DNA from: Longimicrobium sp.
GTDB taxonomy: Bacteria; Gemmatimonadota; Gemmatimonadetes; Longimicrobiales; Longimicrobiaceae
Length of the DNA: 41,842 nucleotides
Assembly: GCA_036389795.1 (NCBI GenBank)
Contig: DASVWD010000111.1
Location: 1-41,842 of the forward strand
Reading direction: 5' to 3'
Both the position numbers and the translations under genes were made by a program. Positions 24,741 through 32,631 of the stretch are shown piece after piece. How positions within the stretch are numbered: position 1 is the stretch's first letter; the number at the start of each line of letters is the position of its first letter. The notes beneath the pieces were generated by a model, which saw nothing but the letters and a program-made list of their open reading frames with translations, was not told the origin of the DNA and did no database searches.

Positions 24741-26924
24741 ATGAGCACCCACTACCGCACCTGCACGCTCTGCGAGGCGATGTGCGGCCTGGTCCTGGAG
24801 GCCGAGGCCGGCCGCGTCGTCTCCATCCGCGGGGACCGGGACGACCCGTTCAGCCGCGGCCACATCTGCCCCAAGGGCGTGGCGCTGGGCGACGTGCACG
24901 CCGACCCCGACCGCCTGCGCCAGCCGCTCCGGCGCACCCCCGGCGGCTGGCGGGCGGTCCCCTGGGACGAGGCGCTCGACGAGGCCGCCGAGCGCCTCTC
25001 CGCCGTGCAGCGCGAGCACGGGCGCGACGCGGTGGCCGTGTACCAGGGCAACCCCACGGTGCACAACTACGGCAGCCTCCTCTACGCCCCCGGCTTCGTC
25101 CGCGCGCTGGGAACGCGCAACCGGTTCTCGGCCACCTCGGTGGACCAGCTCCCGCACCACGTGGCCGCGTACTTCATGTTCGGCCACTACCTGCTGCTGC
25201 CGATCCCCGACCTGGACCGCACCGGCTTCTTCCTGGTGCTGGGCGCCAACCCGGCCGTCTCCAACGGCAGCCTGATGTCGGCGCCCGACGCGGCGGGCCG
25301 CATCCGCGCCGTCCGCGCGAGGGGCGGCCGCGTCGTCGTCGTCGACCCGCGGCGGAGCGAGACCGCCGCGCTCGCCGACCGGCACCACTTCATCCGCCCC
25401 GGCACCGACGCGCTGCTCCTGCTGGCCCTGCTGCACGTGGTCTTCGTCGAGGGTCTGGAGAAGCCGGGCCGGCTGGCGGACCGCACCCTGGGGCTGGACG
25501 CGGTGCGCGCGCTCGCGAGCGAGATGCCGCCCGAGCGCGCGGCGCCCGCCACCGGGATCGCGGCGGAGGAGATCCGGGCCCTGGCGCGCGAGTTCGCGGC
25601 GGCGCCCAGCGCGGTGGCGTACGGCCGCTGCGGCGTCAGCACCCAGGAGTTCGGCGCGCTGGCGCACTGGCTGATCAACACGCTGAACCTGGTCACCGGC
25701 AACCTCGACCGGCCGGGCGGGGCCATGTTCACTCACCCCGCGGTGGACGTGCTGAAGCGGAGCCGGCGCGGCAGCTACGGGCGCTGGAAGAGCCGGGTGC
25801 GCGGCCTGCCGGAGTTCAGCGGCGAGCTGCCGGTGGCCGCGCTGGCGGAGGAGATCCTGACGCCCGGACCCGGCCAGGTGCGCGCGCTGGTGACCTCGGC
25901 CGGCAACCCGGTGCTCTCCACGCCCAACGGCGCACAGCTCGACCGGGCCCTGGCGGGGCTGGACTTCATGGTCTCGGTGGACTTCTACCTGAACGAGACC
26001 ACGCGCCACGCGCACCTGATCCTGCCGCCCACCTCGCCGCTGGAGCACGACCACTACGACCTGGCGTTCTACCTGCTCTCGGTGCGCGACGCGGCGAAGT
26101 ACTCCCCCGCCGTCTTCCCCGCCCCGCCGGGCGCGCTGCACGACTGGCAGATTTTCCTGGGGCTCCAGCGGCGGCTGGAGCGCGGGGTGAAGGCGCGGCT
26201 CGCGCACGCGGCGCTCGGCCGGCTGAAGCCGCACGGCCTGCTGGACCTGGCGCTCCGCACCGGCCCCTACGGCGCCGGCTTCGTCCCCTTCGCGCGCGGC
26301 CTCTCGCTCCGCCGGCTCCGGAGGAACCCGCACGGCGTCGACCTGGGCCCGCTGCGCCCCTCGCTCCCCGAGCGCCTGGCCACGAAGGACGGGAAGATCC
26401 ACGCGGCGCCGGGGCCGCTGCTGGAAGACGTGGCCCGCCTGCGCGCGCGGCTGCTGGACGGCGCGGCGGCGGCGGACGGCGGCTTCGACCTGCTGCTCAT
26501 CGGCAGGCGGCAGCTGCGCAGCAACAACTCGTGGATGCACAACTACCCGCGGCTGATGAAGGGCCGCGACCGCTGCACCCTGCTGCTGCACCCCGCCGAC
26601 GCGGCCGCGCGGGGGATCGCCGACGGCGCGCGGGTGCGCCTCGGCTCGAGCGCGGGGAGCGTGGAGGTGGCCGCCGAGCTGAGCGACGAGGTGATGCCCG
26701 GGGTGGTGAGCCTGCCGCACGGCTTCGGGCACGCGCGGCCCGGCGTCCGGCTGGGCGTGGCCGCCGCGCACCCCGGCGCCAGCGCCAACGACGTCACCGA
26801 CGAGCTGCGCCTCGACGCGCTCGGCGGCAACGCGGCGCTGAACGGCGTCCCCGTCCGCGTGGAGGCCGTCTCCCCGGTCTCCGCCGTGCCGCTCGCGGAG
26901 GACGGCGCGCCGGCGCACGCGTGA
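24741..26924 (+). CDS. Molybdopterin oxidoreductase (DMSO-reductase superfamily)
   Basis: The 727-residue protein begins with an iron-sulfur motif C8-x2-C11-x3-C15-x27-C43 (CTLCEAMC...GHICPKG), so it should bind a [4Fe-4S] cluster, then the molybdopterin domain (VYQGNPTVHNYGS, FFLVLGANPAVSNGS, VVVDPRRSETA) and the C-terminal dinucleotide-binding domain (SNNSWMHNYPRL, VSLPHGFGHARPGV). Aligning by eye with formate dehydrogenase H, the molybdenum-ligand position falls on D135 in SATSVDQLP rather than Cys, Sec or Ser. No twin-arginine signal is seen, so it is probably cytoplasmic. No electron-transfer or membrane subunit is adjacent. Substrate unknown. ATG 24741 directly precedes the Cys motif. 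Confidence 0.9.
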   Translation: MSTHYRTCTLCEAMCGLVLEAEAGRVVSIRGDRDDPFSRGHICPKGVALGDVHADPDRLRQPLRRTPGGWRAVPWDEALDEAAERLSAVQREHGRDAVAVYQGNPTVHNYGSLLYAPGFVRALGTRNRFSATSVDQLPHHVAAYFMFGHYLLLPIPDLDRTGFFLVLGANPAVSNGSLMSAPDAAGRIRAVRARGGRVVVVDPRRSETAALADRHHFIRPGTDALLLLALLHVVFVEGLEKPGRLADRTLGLDAVRALASEMPPERAAPATGIAAEEIRALAREFAAAPSAVAYGRCGVSTQEFGALAHWLINTLNLVTGNLDRPGGAMFTHPAVDVLKRSRRGSYGRWKSRVRGLPEFSGELPVAALAEEILTPGPGQVRALVTSAGNPVLSTPNGAQLDRALAGLDFMVSVDFYLNETTRHAHLILPPTSPLEHDHYDLAFYLLSVRDAAKYSPAVFPAPPGALHDWQIFLGLQRRLERGVKARLAHAALGRLKPHGLLDLALRTGPYGAGFVPFARGLSLRRLRRNPHGVDLGPLRPSLPERLATKDGKIHAAPGPLLEDVARLRARLLDGAAAADGGFDLLLIGRRQLRSNNSWMHNYPRLMKGRDRCTLLLHPADAAARGIADGARVRLGSSAGSVEVAAELSDEVMPGVVSLPHGFGHARPGVRLGVAAAHPGASANDVTDELRLDALGGNAALNGVPVRVEAVSPVSAVPLAEDGAPAHA

Positions 26925-26953
26925 GGCTCTTGTCGAGGCAGGGGCGGGGCAAG

Positions 26954-27020
26954 GGCGGGTAAACCCGCGGCAACAACGGCGAGAAGCCTGCCTTCGCAGG
27001 CTGGTTCGGCGCGGAGGCCG
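26954..27020 (+). repeat. Hairpin repeat family, copy C, in a hairpin-rich gap
   Basis: GGGTAAACCCGCGGCAACAA leads into the perfect stem AGCCTGC-CTTC-GCAGGCT. Further stems follow in the same gap (26925-27150): GCCGGC...GCCGGC near 27021-27040, AGTCCGCGAAGGCGGACT near 27074-27091, and GCGGGCGAATTCATTCGCCCGC at about 27107-27128. No gene is visible. The cluster separates two converging genes and may act as a bidirectional terminator or as a landing site for repeats. Confidence 0.6.
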
Positions 27021-27150
27021 GCTTCGTCGCCGGCAGGCGGGCTTCAGGCGCGAAGCGCGCGGGCGCAGCCCGCCAGTCCGCGAAGGCGGACTTCGTGTGC
27101 TTGTAGCGGGCGAATTCATTCGCCCGCGGCGGCCCGGTATCGGCGGCCGG

Positions 27151-29217
27151 TCACGGAGCCCCGGGCGCCTCGTCCAGGTCGGATCCGCCCGCCGGACGGG
27201 ATCGGAGGGTGATGATGGACAGCCTGCGAAGCTGGCCGAGCGCCCGAACGAGCTCGCGTGGCTCCGGCGCGCTCCCGGTGCTCGCGCCGATCCTCTCACG
27301 CAATCCCCATCCGTCCGCCACGCCGTCGATCGCGGAAACCAGCGGGTACATCGTACCTGGCAGCATCTCCTCGCGAACCCCCCACGGCGTCTCGACTCGC
27401 ACGCCGACGACCGTGTCCGGACCGCTTTCCGCGAGTCCCCCGGGACGAAGGAGGAGCTCCAGGACGTATTGTTCCGCGAGCAGGACGGGCACCAGGTCCA
27501 GGAGGGAGCGGGTCGGCGCATCCCGCTCGACGAGGCGATCCTCCAGGACGACGAAGTCCAGGCCGTTTTCCAGCATGCACCACAGCGCGTCCTCGGGCGT
27601 CTCCACGATCGGCTCGCCGCGGCCGTTGAACGAGGTGTTGAGCAGGATCGGGACTCCCGTGGCGCGCGCGAACCGGTCCAGGAGGGGGTAGAAGGGATGG
27701 TCTCCGTCCCGGGGAACCGTCTCCACCCGCCCGGTGCCGTCCACGTGGACCACCGCCGGCACCCGGTCCCCGGCCGCCGGCTTGAACGGCCAGACGCGCA
27801 GCATGAAGGGACTGGACGTGCTGGTGCCCTCGACGTCGAACCATTCACCCGCCTGGTCTTCCAGGATGGCGGGGGCGAACGGCTGGAACGCCTCGCGTGC
27901 CTTCACCCGCCGGTTCAGAAGGTCCTTCGCCTCCGGGTTCCGCGGATCGGCCACGATGCTCCGCCCGCCGAGCGCACGCGGTCCGAGCTCCGACGCGCCC
28001 TGGAACCATCCCGCGAACTCGCCGTCGCAGAGACGGGAGACGGTCGCGTCGAGCACCTCCTCCGCTCCGCACTTCGTGACTTTCACGCCGGGCGTCGCCT
28101 GGACCGCGCGGTCGATCTCGTCACGGGAGTAGATGCGTCCGACCGCATCCTTCCGCAGGGCGCGGAGCGTGTTGCGGTTCGTCAGGCGCCAGAGCCCGAA
28201 GTATGCCGCACCGATCGCCACGCCGCTGTCTTCGGCGGCCGGGGGGATGTACACGTCGCGGAACAGGGACCCGCGAAAGAGCTTCTCGTTCGCGATGCAG
28301 TTCAGCGCCACGCCCCCGGAATAGCACAGGTTGCGGCTTTCCGAGAGCTTCGCCAGCCTGTCGAAGAGATGCTCCGCGGCCACCTCCAGGGCACCCTGGA
28401 CGGAGCGGGCCAGGTTCCGGTACTCGAGCTCGCAGTCCGGCCACCGGCGGTCGTGATCGAAGCGCTCGGGAACCCCGTCGTGGAAGACGAACCGTCCGTC
28501 CGCCAGCGTGAAGAACTCCTCGGGTGCGAACACGGGCGCGCCGTACGGCGCCAGCCCCATGACTTTCCCGGCCTCCATGGGATTGTCGAAGAGCTGGGCC
28601 GCCACGGCGGAATACATCCCTCCGAGGCTGCGAAACAGGGGCATTCCCTCGGGCCGGAACTGCAGCCAGAGGTGATCGGCGGTCATGTGCTTCTCGAGCG
28701 GCGCCACGGTCGTGCCCGATGCCTGGTAGAGCGAGATCATCTCCCATCCACCCTTCGCGTCGGGCACCAGGGACTGCTCTTCGGGCGAGAGATCCTCGAA
28801 CGGGGAGCCCAGCCCATCCACCACGAGGATCGCCGCGTCTTCGAACCCGGACGTCGCGAACGCGTGGTACGCGTGGCCGAGGTGGTGTGAGATGGTCAGC
28901 CACGGAACCTTTTCCCTGACCAGCCTGAGCTGGCGGTTGACGGCCAGATCGTACCAGGGCGCGATCAGCCTGTCCTGGCCGCAGAGGACCACGAGATCCA
29001 GGTCGCCCGGACGGATGCCGGCCGTTTGCAGGCAGTAGCCGACGGCGAGGCTTTCCTCGGATCCGAAGAGGCGGTCCCGCTTGGTGCGCGAGAGGCGCTC
29101 CTCCTGGACGGCCGCCACGATGCGGTCTCCGTGGAGGAGGCAGGCGGCACCGTTGTGAGACGCGCTGAGTCCGAGCACCCAGGGCTCGTCGCTCCGTGAA
29201 TGTGCCCGAATCGTCAC
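27151..29217 (-). CDS. NodU/CmcH-family carbamoyltransferase
   Basis: The 688-residue protein has the two-part NodU/TobZ layout. The N-terminal Kae1-like domain has VLGLSASHNGAACLLHGD, AAVQEERLSRTKRD, the metal-binding SHHLGHAYHAF (from residue 110) and LVVDGLGSP. The C-terminal YrdC-like domain has WFQGASELGPRALGGRSI, NRRVKAREAFQPFAPAIL and PILLNTSFNGRGEPIVETPEDAL. These enzymes transfer the carbamoyl group from carbamoyl phosphate (via carbamoyl-AMP) to a sugar or other hydroxyl. GTG 29217 is chosen because AAGGAG lies 5-6 bases upstream; a more distal ATG would overlap the promoter. It is monocistronic with no glycosyltransferase or biosynthetic cluster beside it. The extra ~100-residue C-terminal tail (GVRVETPWGVREEM) is of unknown role. 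Confidence 0.9.
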   Translation of the reverse strand: MTIRAHSRSDEPWVLGLSASHNGAACLLHGDRIVAAVQEERLSRTKRDRLFGSEESLAVGYCLQTAGIRPGDLDLVVLCGQDRLIAPWYDLAVNRQLRLVREKVPWLTISHHLGHAYHAFATSGFEDAAILVVDGLGSPFEDLSPEEQSLVPDAKGGWEMISLYQASGTTVAPLEKHMTADHLWLQFRPEGMPLFRSLGGMYSAVAAQLFDNPMEAGKVMGLAPYGAPVFAPEEFFTLADGRFVFHDGVPERFDHDRRWPDCELEYRNLARSVQGALEVAAEHLFDRLAKLSESRNLCYSGGVALNCIANEKLFRGSLFRDVYIPPAAEDSGVAIGAAYFGLWRLTNRNTLRALRKDAVGRIYSRDEIDRAVQATPGVKVTKCGAEEVLDATVSRLCDGEFAGWFQGASELGPRALGGRSIVADPRNPEAKDLLNRRVKAREAFQPFAPAILEDQAGEWFDVEGTSTSSPFMLRVWPFKPAAGDRVPAVVHVDGTGRVETVPRDGDHPFYPLLDRFARATGVPILLNTSFNGRGEPIVETPEDALWCMLENGLDFVVLEDRLVERDAPTRSLLDLVPVLLAEQYVLELLLRPGGLAESGPDTVVGVRVETPWGVREEMLPGTMYPLVSAIDGVADGWGLRERIGASTGSAPEPRELVRALGQLRRLSIITLRSRPAGGSDLDEAPGAP

Positions 29218-29267
29218 GCGGTCTCCTTGTGGCTCGTCATCCGGTTCCTTTGTCGGCGTGAAAAGAA

Positions 29268-29296
29268 TCTTTACACCCCTCCCGGGCACCCGGCAA
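29268..29296 (-). promoter_or_regulatory. Predicted promoter of the carbamoyltransferase gene
   Basis: On the minus strand TTGCCG (29291-29296) and TAAAGA (29268-29273) are 17 bases apart, giving a leader of about 45 bases before the GTG. It is among the best sigma70-like matches in the window. Confidence 0.6.
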
Positions 29297-29332
29297 GGGG
29301 AGCCGGCGGCCTGGCGCAGAGTCCATTCTGCT

Positions 29333-29350
29333 CACTTCGAATTCGAAGTG
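29333..29350. promoter_or_regulatory. Perfect 18 bp palindrome upstream of carbamoyltransferase gene
   Basis: CACTTCGAATTCGAAGTG is fully self-complementary with no spacer, AT-rich in its centre, and lies 36 bases upstream of the -35 box at 29291-29296. It looks like a dimeric regulator site. There is no stem-loop-plus-T-tract arrangement, so a terminator is unlikely. Confidence 0.55.
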
Positions 29351-29471
29351 GTTCATACGAAAGCGGATGATGCGCCGTGGCGCGCGCCGGCGGATTGCGG
29401 GCGCTCCTTTGTGATGCTCCGCGTCGCCTCTCCCGGGTCGCGGTGGTCGGAGCGATGACCTGGAATCGAGG

Positions 29472-29498
29472 GAGCCCGCCGGGAGGTCCGGCGGGCTC
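29472..29498. repeat. GC-rich perfect hairpin
   Basis: GAGCCCGCCGG (29472-29482) and CCGGCGGGCTC (29488-29498) form an 11 bp stem with loop GAGGT. No T-tract follows on either strand. Apart from this and a partial MITE-like end (29533-29550), the stretch 29351-29600 holds no gene I can support. Confidence 0.6.
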
Positions 29499-29532
29499 GA
29501 CCAGGCAAGCTGCAGCGCGATCGAAGTTCCCG

Positions 29533-29565
29533 TAGGGGCGAGGCCGATTACCGGATCAGATTCTC
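29533..29565. repeat. Partial end of the MITE-like repeat
   Basis: CCGTAGGGGCGAGGCC matches the left end of the repeats at 9262 and 39148. It runs directly into TTACCGGATCAGATTCTC, which resembles the right flank of the 39148 copy (GGATCAGATC). The middle is missing, so this looks like a deletion remnant. Confidence 0.45.
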
Positions 29566-29600
29566 AGCCGGCGTCAACCCGCCCGGGACGGTGTGGCCGC

Positions 29601-30560
29601 TCACCCTCCGGCCTGCGCAGGCCGCCGGCGGGGCACCGGGTTGTGGATCGGCCGCAGGGTGCGCAGGTAGCGGTAGATGGCGCGCAGGTCGTCGTCGCTC
29701 ATCCGCTTCATCTCGCGCCAGGGCATGAAGGGGTGGAGCGTGTCGCCCCGCGGGTTGACGCCAGTGCGCATGGCGCGCAGGAAGTCCTCCTCGTCCCACT
29801 GCCCGATGCCGGTGTCCCGGTCGGGCGTGAGGTTGGACGGGTTGGCGGGGAAGCCCTGCGGCGGCGTGGCGTCGCCCGCGAAGAGCCGGTCGCGGTCCGG
29901 CGTGGACTGCAGCCCGCCGCGCGGCGTGTGGCAGTCGGCGCAGAGGGAGACGTGGTTGGCCAGGTAGGCGCCGTACTCGGCCGTCGGGCCGGGGCGCGGC
30001 ACCGTCGTCGCGGTGGGGTCCTTCGGGCCCAGGACGAAGATCCGCGCGGCGCGGTAGACCAGGTTGGGGCTGTTCTTCACCTCGTTGCGCACCGGCGGCA
30101 GGCTCTTCAGGTAGCGGGCCACCGCCAGGGCGTCGCGCTCGGACATCCCGCGGAACCACTCGTACGGCATCACGGGGGCCAGCACGTGCCCCTCGCGGTC
30201 TTCGCCCGAGCGGATGGCGCGCACGATCTCGGCGTCGCTCCAGGCGCCCAGCCCCGTGGCCGGGTCCGGCGTCAGGTTCGACGCGCGGACGGTGCCCAGG
30301 CGCCAGTTGCGGAACGCGAAGCCGCCGCTGAGCGGCCCGTCGGAGTTGCGCGGGTCGGCCGAGTGGCAGTGGCCGCAGACGGCCACGCTGCGTACGATGT
30401 ACTCCCCGCGCGCCACCAGCCCGGCGGTGTCGCCGATGGTGGAGGGGGAGAGCGCGGGGAGCGGCACGTGCCCCCCGCCGCACGCGGCCAGCGCCGCCGT
30501 CCAGGTGGCGAGCGAGCCGAGCGCGAGCGCGCGGCGGATGCGGGTGCGCGTGCGGGACAT
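29601..30560 (-). CDS. Diheme c-type cytochrome lipoprotein
   Basis: The 319-residue protein has a lipoprotein signal (ALGSLATWTAALAAC, Cys27) and two heme c sites, CGHCH (about residue 62) and CADCH (about residue 209). Each lies in a repeated cytochrome c domain that continues with SNLTPDP(A)TG(L/I)G.W.(D/E)..(I/F)(V/L)RA(I/M)R(S/T)G, so the protein is an internal duplication. Candidate distal methionines occur in APVMPYEWFRGMS and HPFMPWREMKRMS. It resembles the cytochrome subunits of membrane gluconate/alcohol-type dehydrogenases, but no dehydrogenase is beside it. It should be a periplasmic electron carrier. ATG 30560 gives the signal peptide; it is divergent from the transglycosylase gene. 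Confidence 0.9.
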   Translation of the reverse strand: MSRTRTRIRRALALGSLATWTAALAACGGGHVPLPALSPSTIGDTAGLVARGEYIVRSVAVCGHCHSADPRNSDGPLSGGFAFRNWRLGTVRASNLTPDPATGLGAWSDAEIVRAIRSGEDREGHVLAPVMPYEWFRGMSERDALAVARYLKSLPPVRNEVKNSPNLVYRAARIFVLGPKDPTATTVPRPGPTAEYGAYLANHVSLCADCHTPRGGLQSTPDRDRLFAGDATPPQGFPANPSNLTPDRDTGIGQWDEEDFLRAMRTGVNPRGDTLHPFMPWREMKRMSDDDLRAIYRYLRTLRPIHNPVPRRRPAQAGG

Positions 30561-30701
30561 CCTCCCCTCCCCCGGTCGACGGTTCGGCGGCCTTCCCACA
30601 GGTCGAGAGAAATCGCTGGTCCGGTGGCATCTCTCGTGCCCAACCGCAGCGAAAGTCCCGGCGGACGATCCCGCCTCCCGCTTCGGGCCGAAAGAGGTAC
30701 G

Positions 30702-31478
30702 ATGAGCGACAGCCGCGCACCGTGGGCGAGCCCGGACGCCGACCCGACCCTGCCGCTGGACGTGGGGCAGCCGCGGCCCGCCGCTCCGCCCGCGCGCCCG
30801 CCGCGGAGGGCCCGCGGTGCGGCCGTCCGGGTGGGGAAGGCGGCGCTCAAGCTCTTCGCCGCGTACTACGTCTTCTGCCTGATTCTGCTGGCGGCCTACC
30901 GCTTCGTCCCGCCGCCCACGACCGGGGTCCAGGTCCAGCGCCGGGTCGAAGCCTGGCTCGGGCGGCGCGAATACGACAAGCGGCGGGAGGTCGTCCCGCT
31001 CGCCAGCCTGCCGCCGCACGTGGCGCGGGCGGTGGTGGCCGCGGAGGACGGGCGCTTCTGGACCCACCACGGCTTCGACTGGGAGGAGATGCGCAACGCG
31101 CGCCGCGACGCGGCGGAGCGCGGACGCGTGCGCGGCGCCTCCACCATCACGCAGCAGCTGATGAAGAACCTCTTCGGGTGCGCCTGCCGCAACCCGGTCC
31201 GCAAGCTGTACGACCTGGCGCTCACCCCGCCGGCCGAGCTGATCCTGGGCAAGGAGCGCATCCTGGAGCTCTACCTCAACCAGGTGGAGTGGGGCGACGG
31301 CGTCTACGGCGTCGAGGCGGCCGCGCGGCACCACTACGGGGTGTCCGCGAAGCGCCTTTCCCGCTCGCAGGCGGCGGGGCTGGCGGCGCTGCTCCCCAAC
31401 CCGCGCCGGCGCACGCCCGACAACACGGGGTGGTACCGGCGGGAGATCCTGAGGCGGATGCGTCACCGGGGCTGGTGA
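30702..31478 (+). CDS. mtgA: Monofunctional peptidoglycan glycosyltransferase (MtgA-type)
   Basis: The 258-residue protein has a Pro/Arg-rich cytoplasmic N-terminus, one transmembrane helix (LKLFAAYYVFCLILLAAYRFV, about residues 48-68) and a GT51 domain with EDGRFWTHHGFDWEEM (catalytic E in motif 1), RGASTITQQLMKNLF (motif 2), LTPPAELILGKERILELYLNQVEWGDGVYGVEAAARHHYG (motifs 3-4) and SRSQAAGLAALLPNPRR. No transpeptidase domain follows. It polymerises lipid II into glycan strands. Loss of usual extra N-terminal length is not seen; size matches the family. AAAGAGG precedes ATG 30702. Confidence 0.9.
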   Translation: MSDSRAPWASPDADPTLPLDVGQPRPAAPPARPPRRARGAAVRVGKAALKLFAAYYVFCLILLAAYRFVPPPTTGVQVQRRVEAWLGRREYDKRREVVPLASLPPHVARAVVAAEDGRFWTHHGFDWEEMRNARRDAAERGRVRGASTITQQLMKNLFGCACRNPVRKLYDLALTPPAELILGKERILELYLNQVEWGDGVYGVEAAARHHYGVSAKRLSRSQAAGLAALLPNPRRRTPDNTGWYRREILRRMRHRGW

Positions 31479-31549
31479 AGCGTCCTACGGAATCTGGGCC
31501 GTATCAGCTCTCATACCGTTTTTCGAGATTCGCTGCGCATTGGGAAGCC

Positions 31550-31738
31550 GTCGTTCCGAGTGGAGCCCGATGCGCGTTCGCCACCGAAGTCGCCAGGCTC
31601 CCGAGGATCCACCCGCGGCCGGCAGGAGGCCGGACCGATGCATGGAGCCAGCGTCCGGGCGGGGTGAGTAGATTCCTCGGGCGCCGCCCAGCTGAGGTGT
31701 GGAATCCGGATCGGTGCTGCGGCGCCGCTCGGAATGAC
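31550..31738. repeat. Long imperfect palindrome, second dispersed element
   Basis: The ends GTCGTTCCGAGTGGAGCC and GGCGCCGCTCGGAATGAC pair with three mismatches over 18. The interior has GAGTAGATTCCTCGGGCGCC, comparable with GAGTAGATCCTTCGGCCGCC in the element at 22490-22685, so the two are one family. It fills most of the 331-base gap between mtgA and the cupin gene; downstream of it lies GGAATCCGGTATCACGG, similar to GGAATCTGGTATGACGG after the other copy. Confidence 0.7.
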
Positions 31739-31809
31739 ATGGTTCGCGAAAGGACCGGATTGCACACTGCTTCCTGGAATCCGGTATCACGGTTCAGCGT
31801 CGGAGGGGC

Positions 31810-32481
31810 ATGATGCGCCGATGGGGCTGCACGCCGCTGTGCCTGCTGGTGCTCGCCTGCGGCCGCGAGGCGCCCGCGTGGAAGGGCGGAGGGGAGGAGC
31901 GCGGCGCGTTCGACGCCGCCTCGGGCGTGGCCCGGGCCGACACCAGCGCCTCGCGGCCCCGCGTGATCCCGCTGCGGCCGATGGCGGGGGACGTGGAGAT
32001 CCTCTACGGCGACCCGGAGAAGCCCGGCGAGCCGTTCGTGATGCGCATCCGGGAGCTGCCGGGGACGATCATCCCCCTGCACTCGCACCCGGTGGACGAG
32101 CACGTCACCGTGGTGCAGGGGACGTGGTACTTCGCCGTGGGAGACCGCTGGGACCGGGCCGCGCTGCGGGAGATGAAGCCCGGCACCTACGCCTTCGCGC
32201 CGAAGGGGAGCACCATGTTCGGCGCCTCGCCGGACGGGGCGGTGGTGCAGGTGCACGGCGTCGGCCCCTTCCACATCCACTGGCGCGACGGGCTGAAGAC
32301 GCTGGACGACGCCGGCGGGGCGGCCGCGTTCCGCTTCCGCAAGGGCGAGCGCGTGCAGGCCCCGCGCGGCCGGGGCACCATCCGCCAGGGCTACGCCTCC
32401 GGGGAGATCGTCCAGTATGAGGTCGAAGCCGAGGGCGGCGGCCGCTTCATGGCCGACGAGAAGGACCTGCGCCGCGCCTGA
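31810..32481 (+). CDS. Cupin-domain lipoprotein
   Basis: The 223-residue protein has a lipoprotein signal (MMRRWGCTPLCLLVLACG, Cys17) and a single cupin domain: PGTIIPLHSHPVDEHVTVVQGTWYFAVGD (motif 1 with HxH...E...G) and GTYAFAPKGSTMFGASPDGAVVQVHG (motif 2). The metal ligands H-H-E of motif 1 are present; motif 2 lacks the usual histidine at its expected place, although HGVGPFHIHW follows. A shared-fold sensor or isomerase role is possible. Ordered C-terminal region (residues about 165-223) has no match I know. GGAGGGGC precedes ATG 31810. It is likely periplasmic. Confidence 0.82.
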   Translation: MMRRWGCTPLCLLVLACGREAPAWKGGGEERGAFDAASGVARADTSASRPRVIPLRPMAGDVEILYGDPEKPGEPFVMRIRELPGTIIPLHSHPVDEHVTVVQGTWYFAVGDRWDRAALREMKPGTYAFAPKGSTMFGASPDGAVVQVHGVGPFHIHWRDGLKTLDDAGGAAAFRFRKGERVQAPRGRGTIRQGYASGEIVQYEVEAEGGGRFMADEKDLRRA

Positions 32482-32631
32482 GCGCGGCCTCAGGCCGGCG
32501 CCGCGCGCTGCGGCCGCCCGGATCGTCCCACGGGTGTTGACGCGCGGGGGCGGGTGCGCGGAAATTGACGGCGGACGCGCGCCGGCTCTCCCGGGCGGCG
32601 CGCCGCTCTTCCCTCCTTCCCTGGAGACCGC

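Noticed and set aside
24741-26924. Selenocysteine-containing formate dehydrogenase
   Set aside because: There is no in-frame TGA at the ligand position; the residue aligned there is Asp and no formate dehydrogenase partner subunits are adjacent.
26925-27150. CRISPR array
   Set aside because: The several hairpins are different from each other, unevenly spaced, and lack equal-length spacers; no cas gene is in the window.
27151-31478. Secondary-metabolite cluster around the carbamoyltransferase
   Set aside because: Neighbours are a cytochrome c and a cell-wall glycosyltransferase; no synthase, glycosyltransferase for small molecules or tailoring set is visible.
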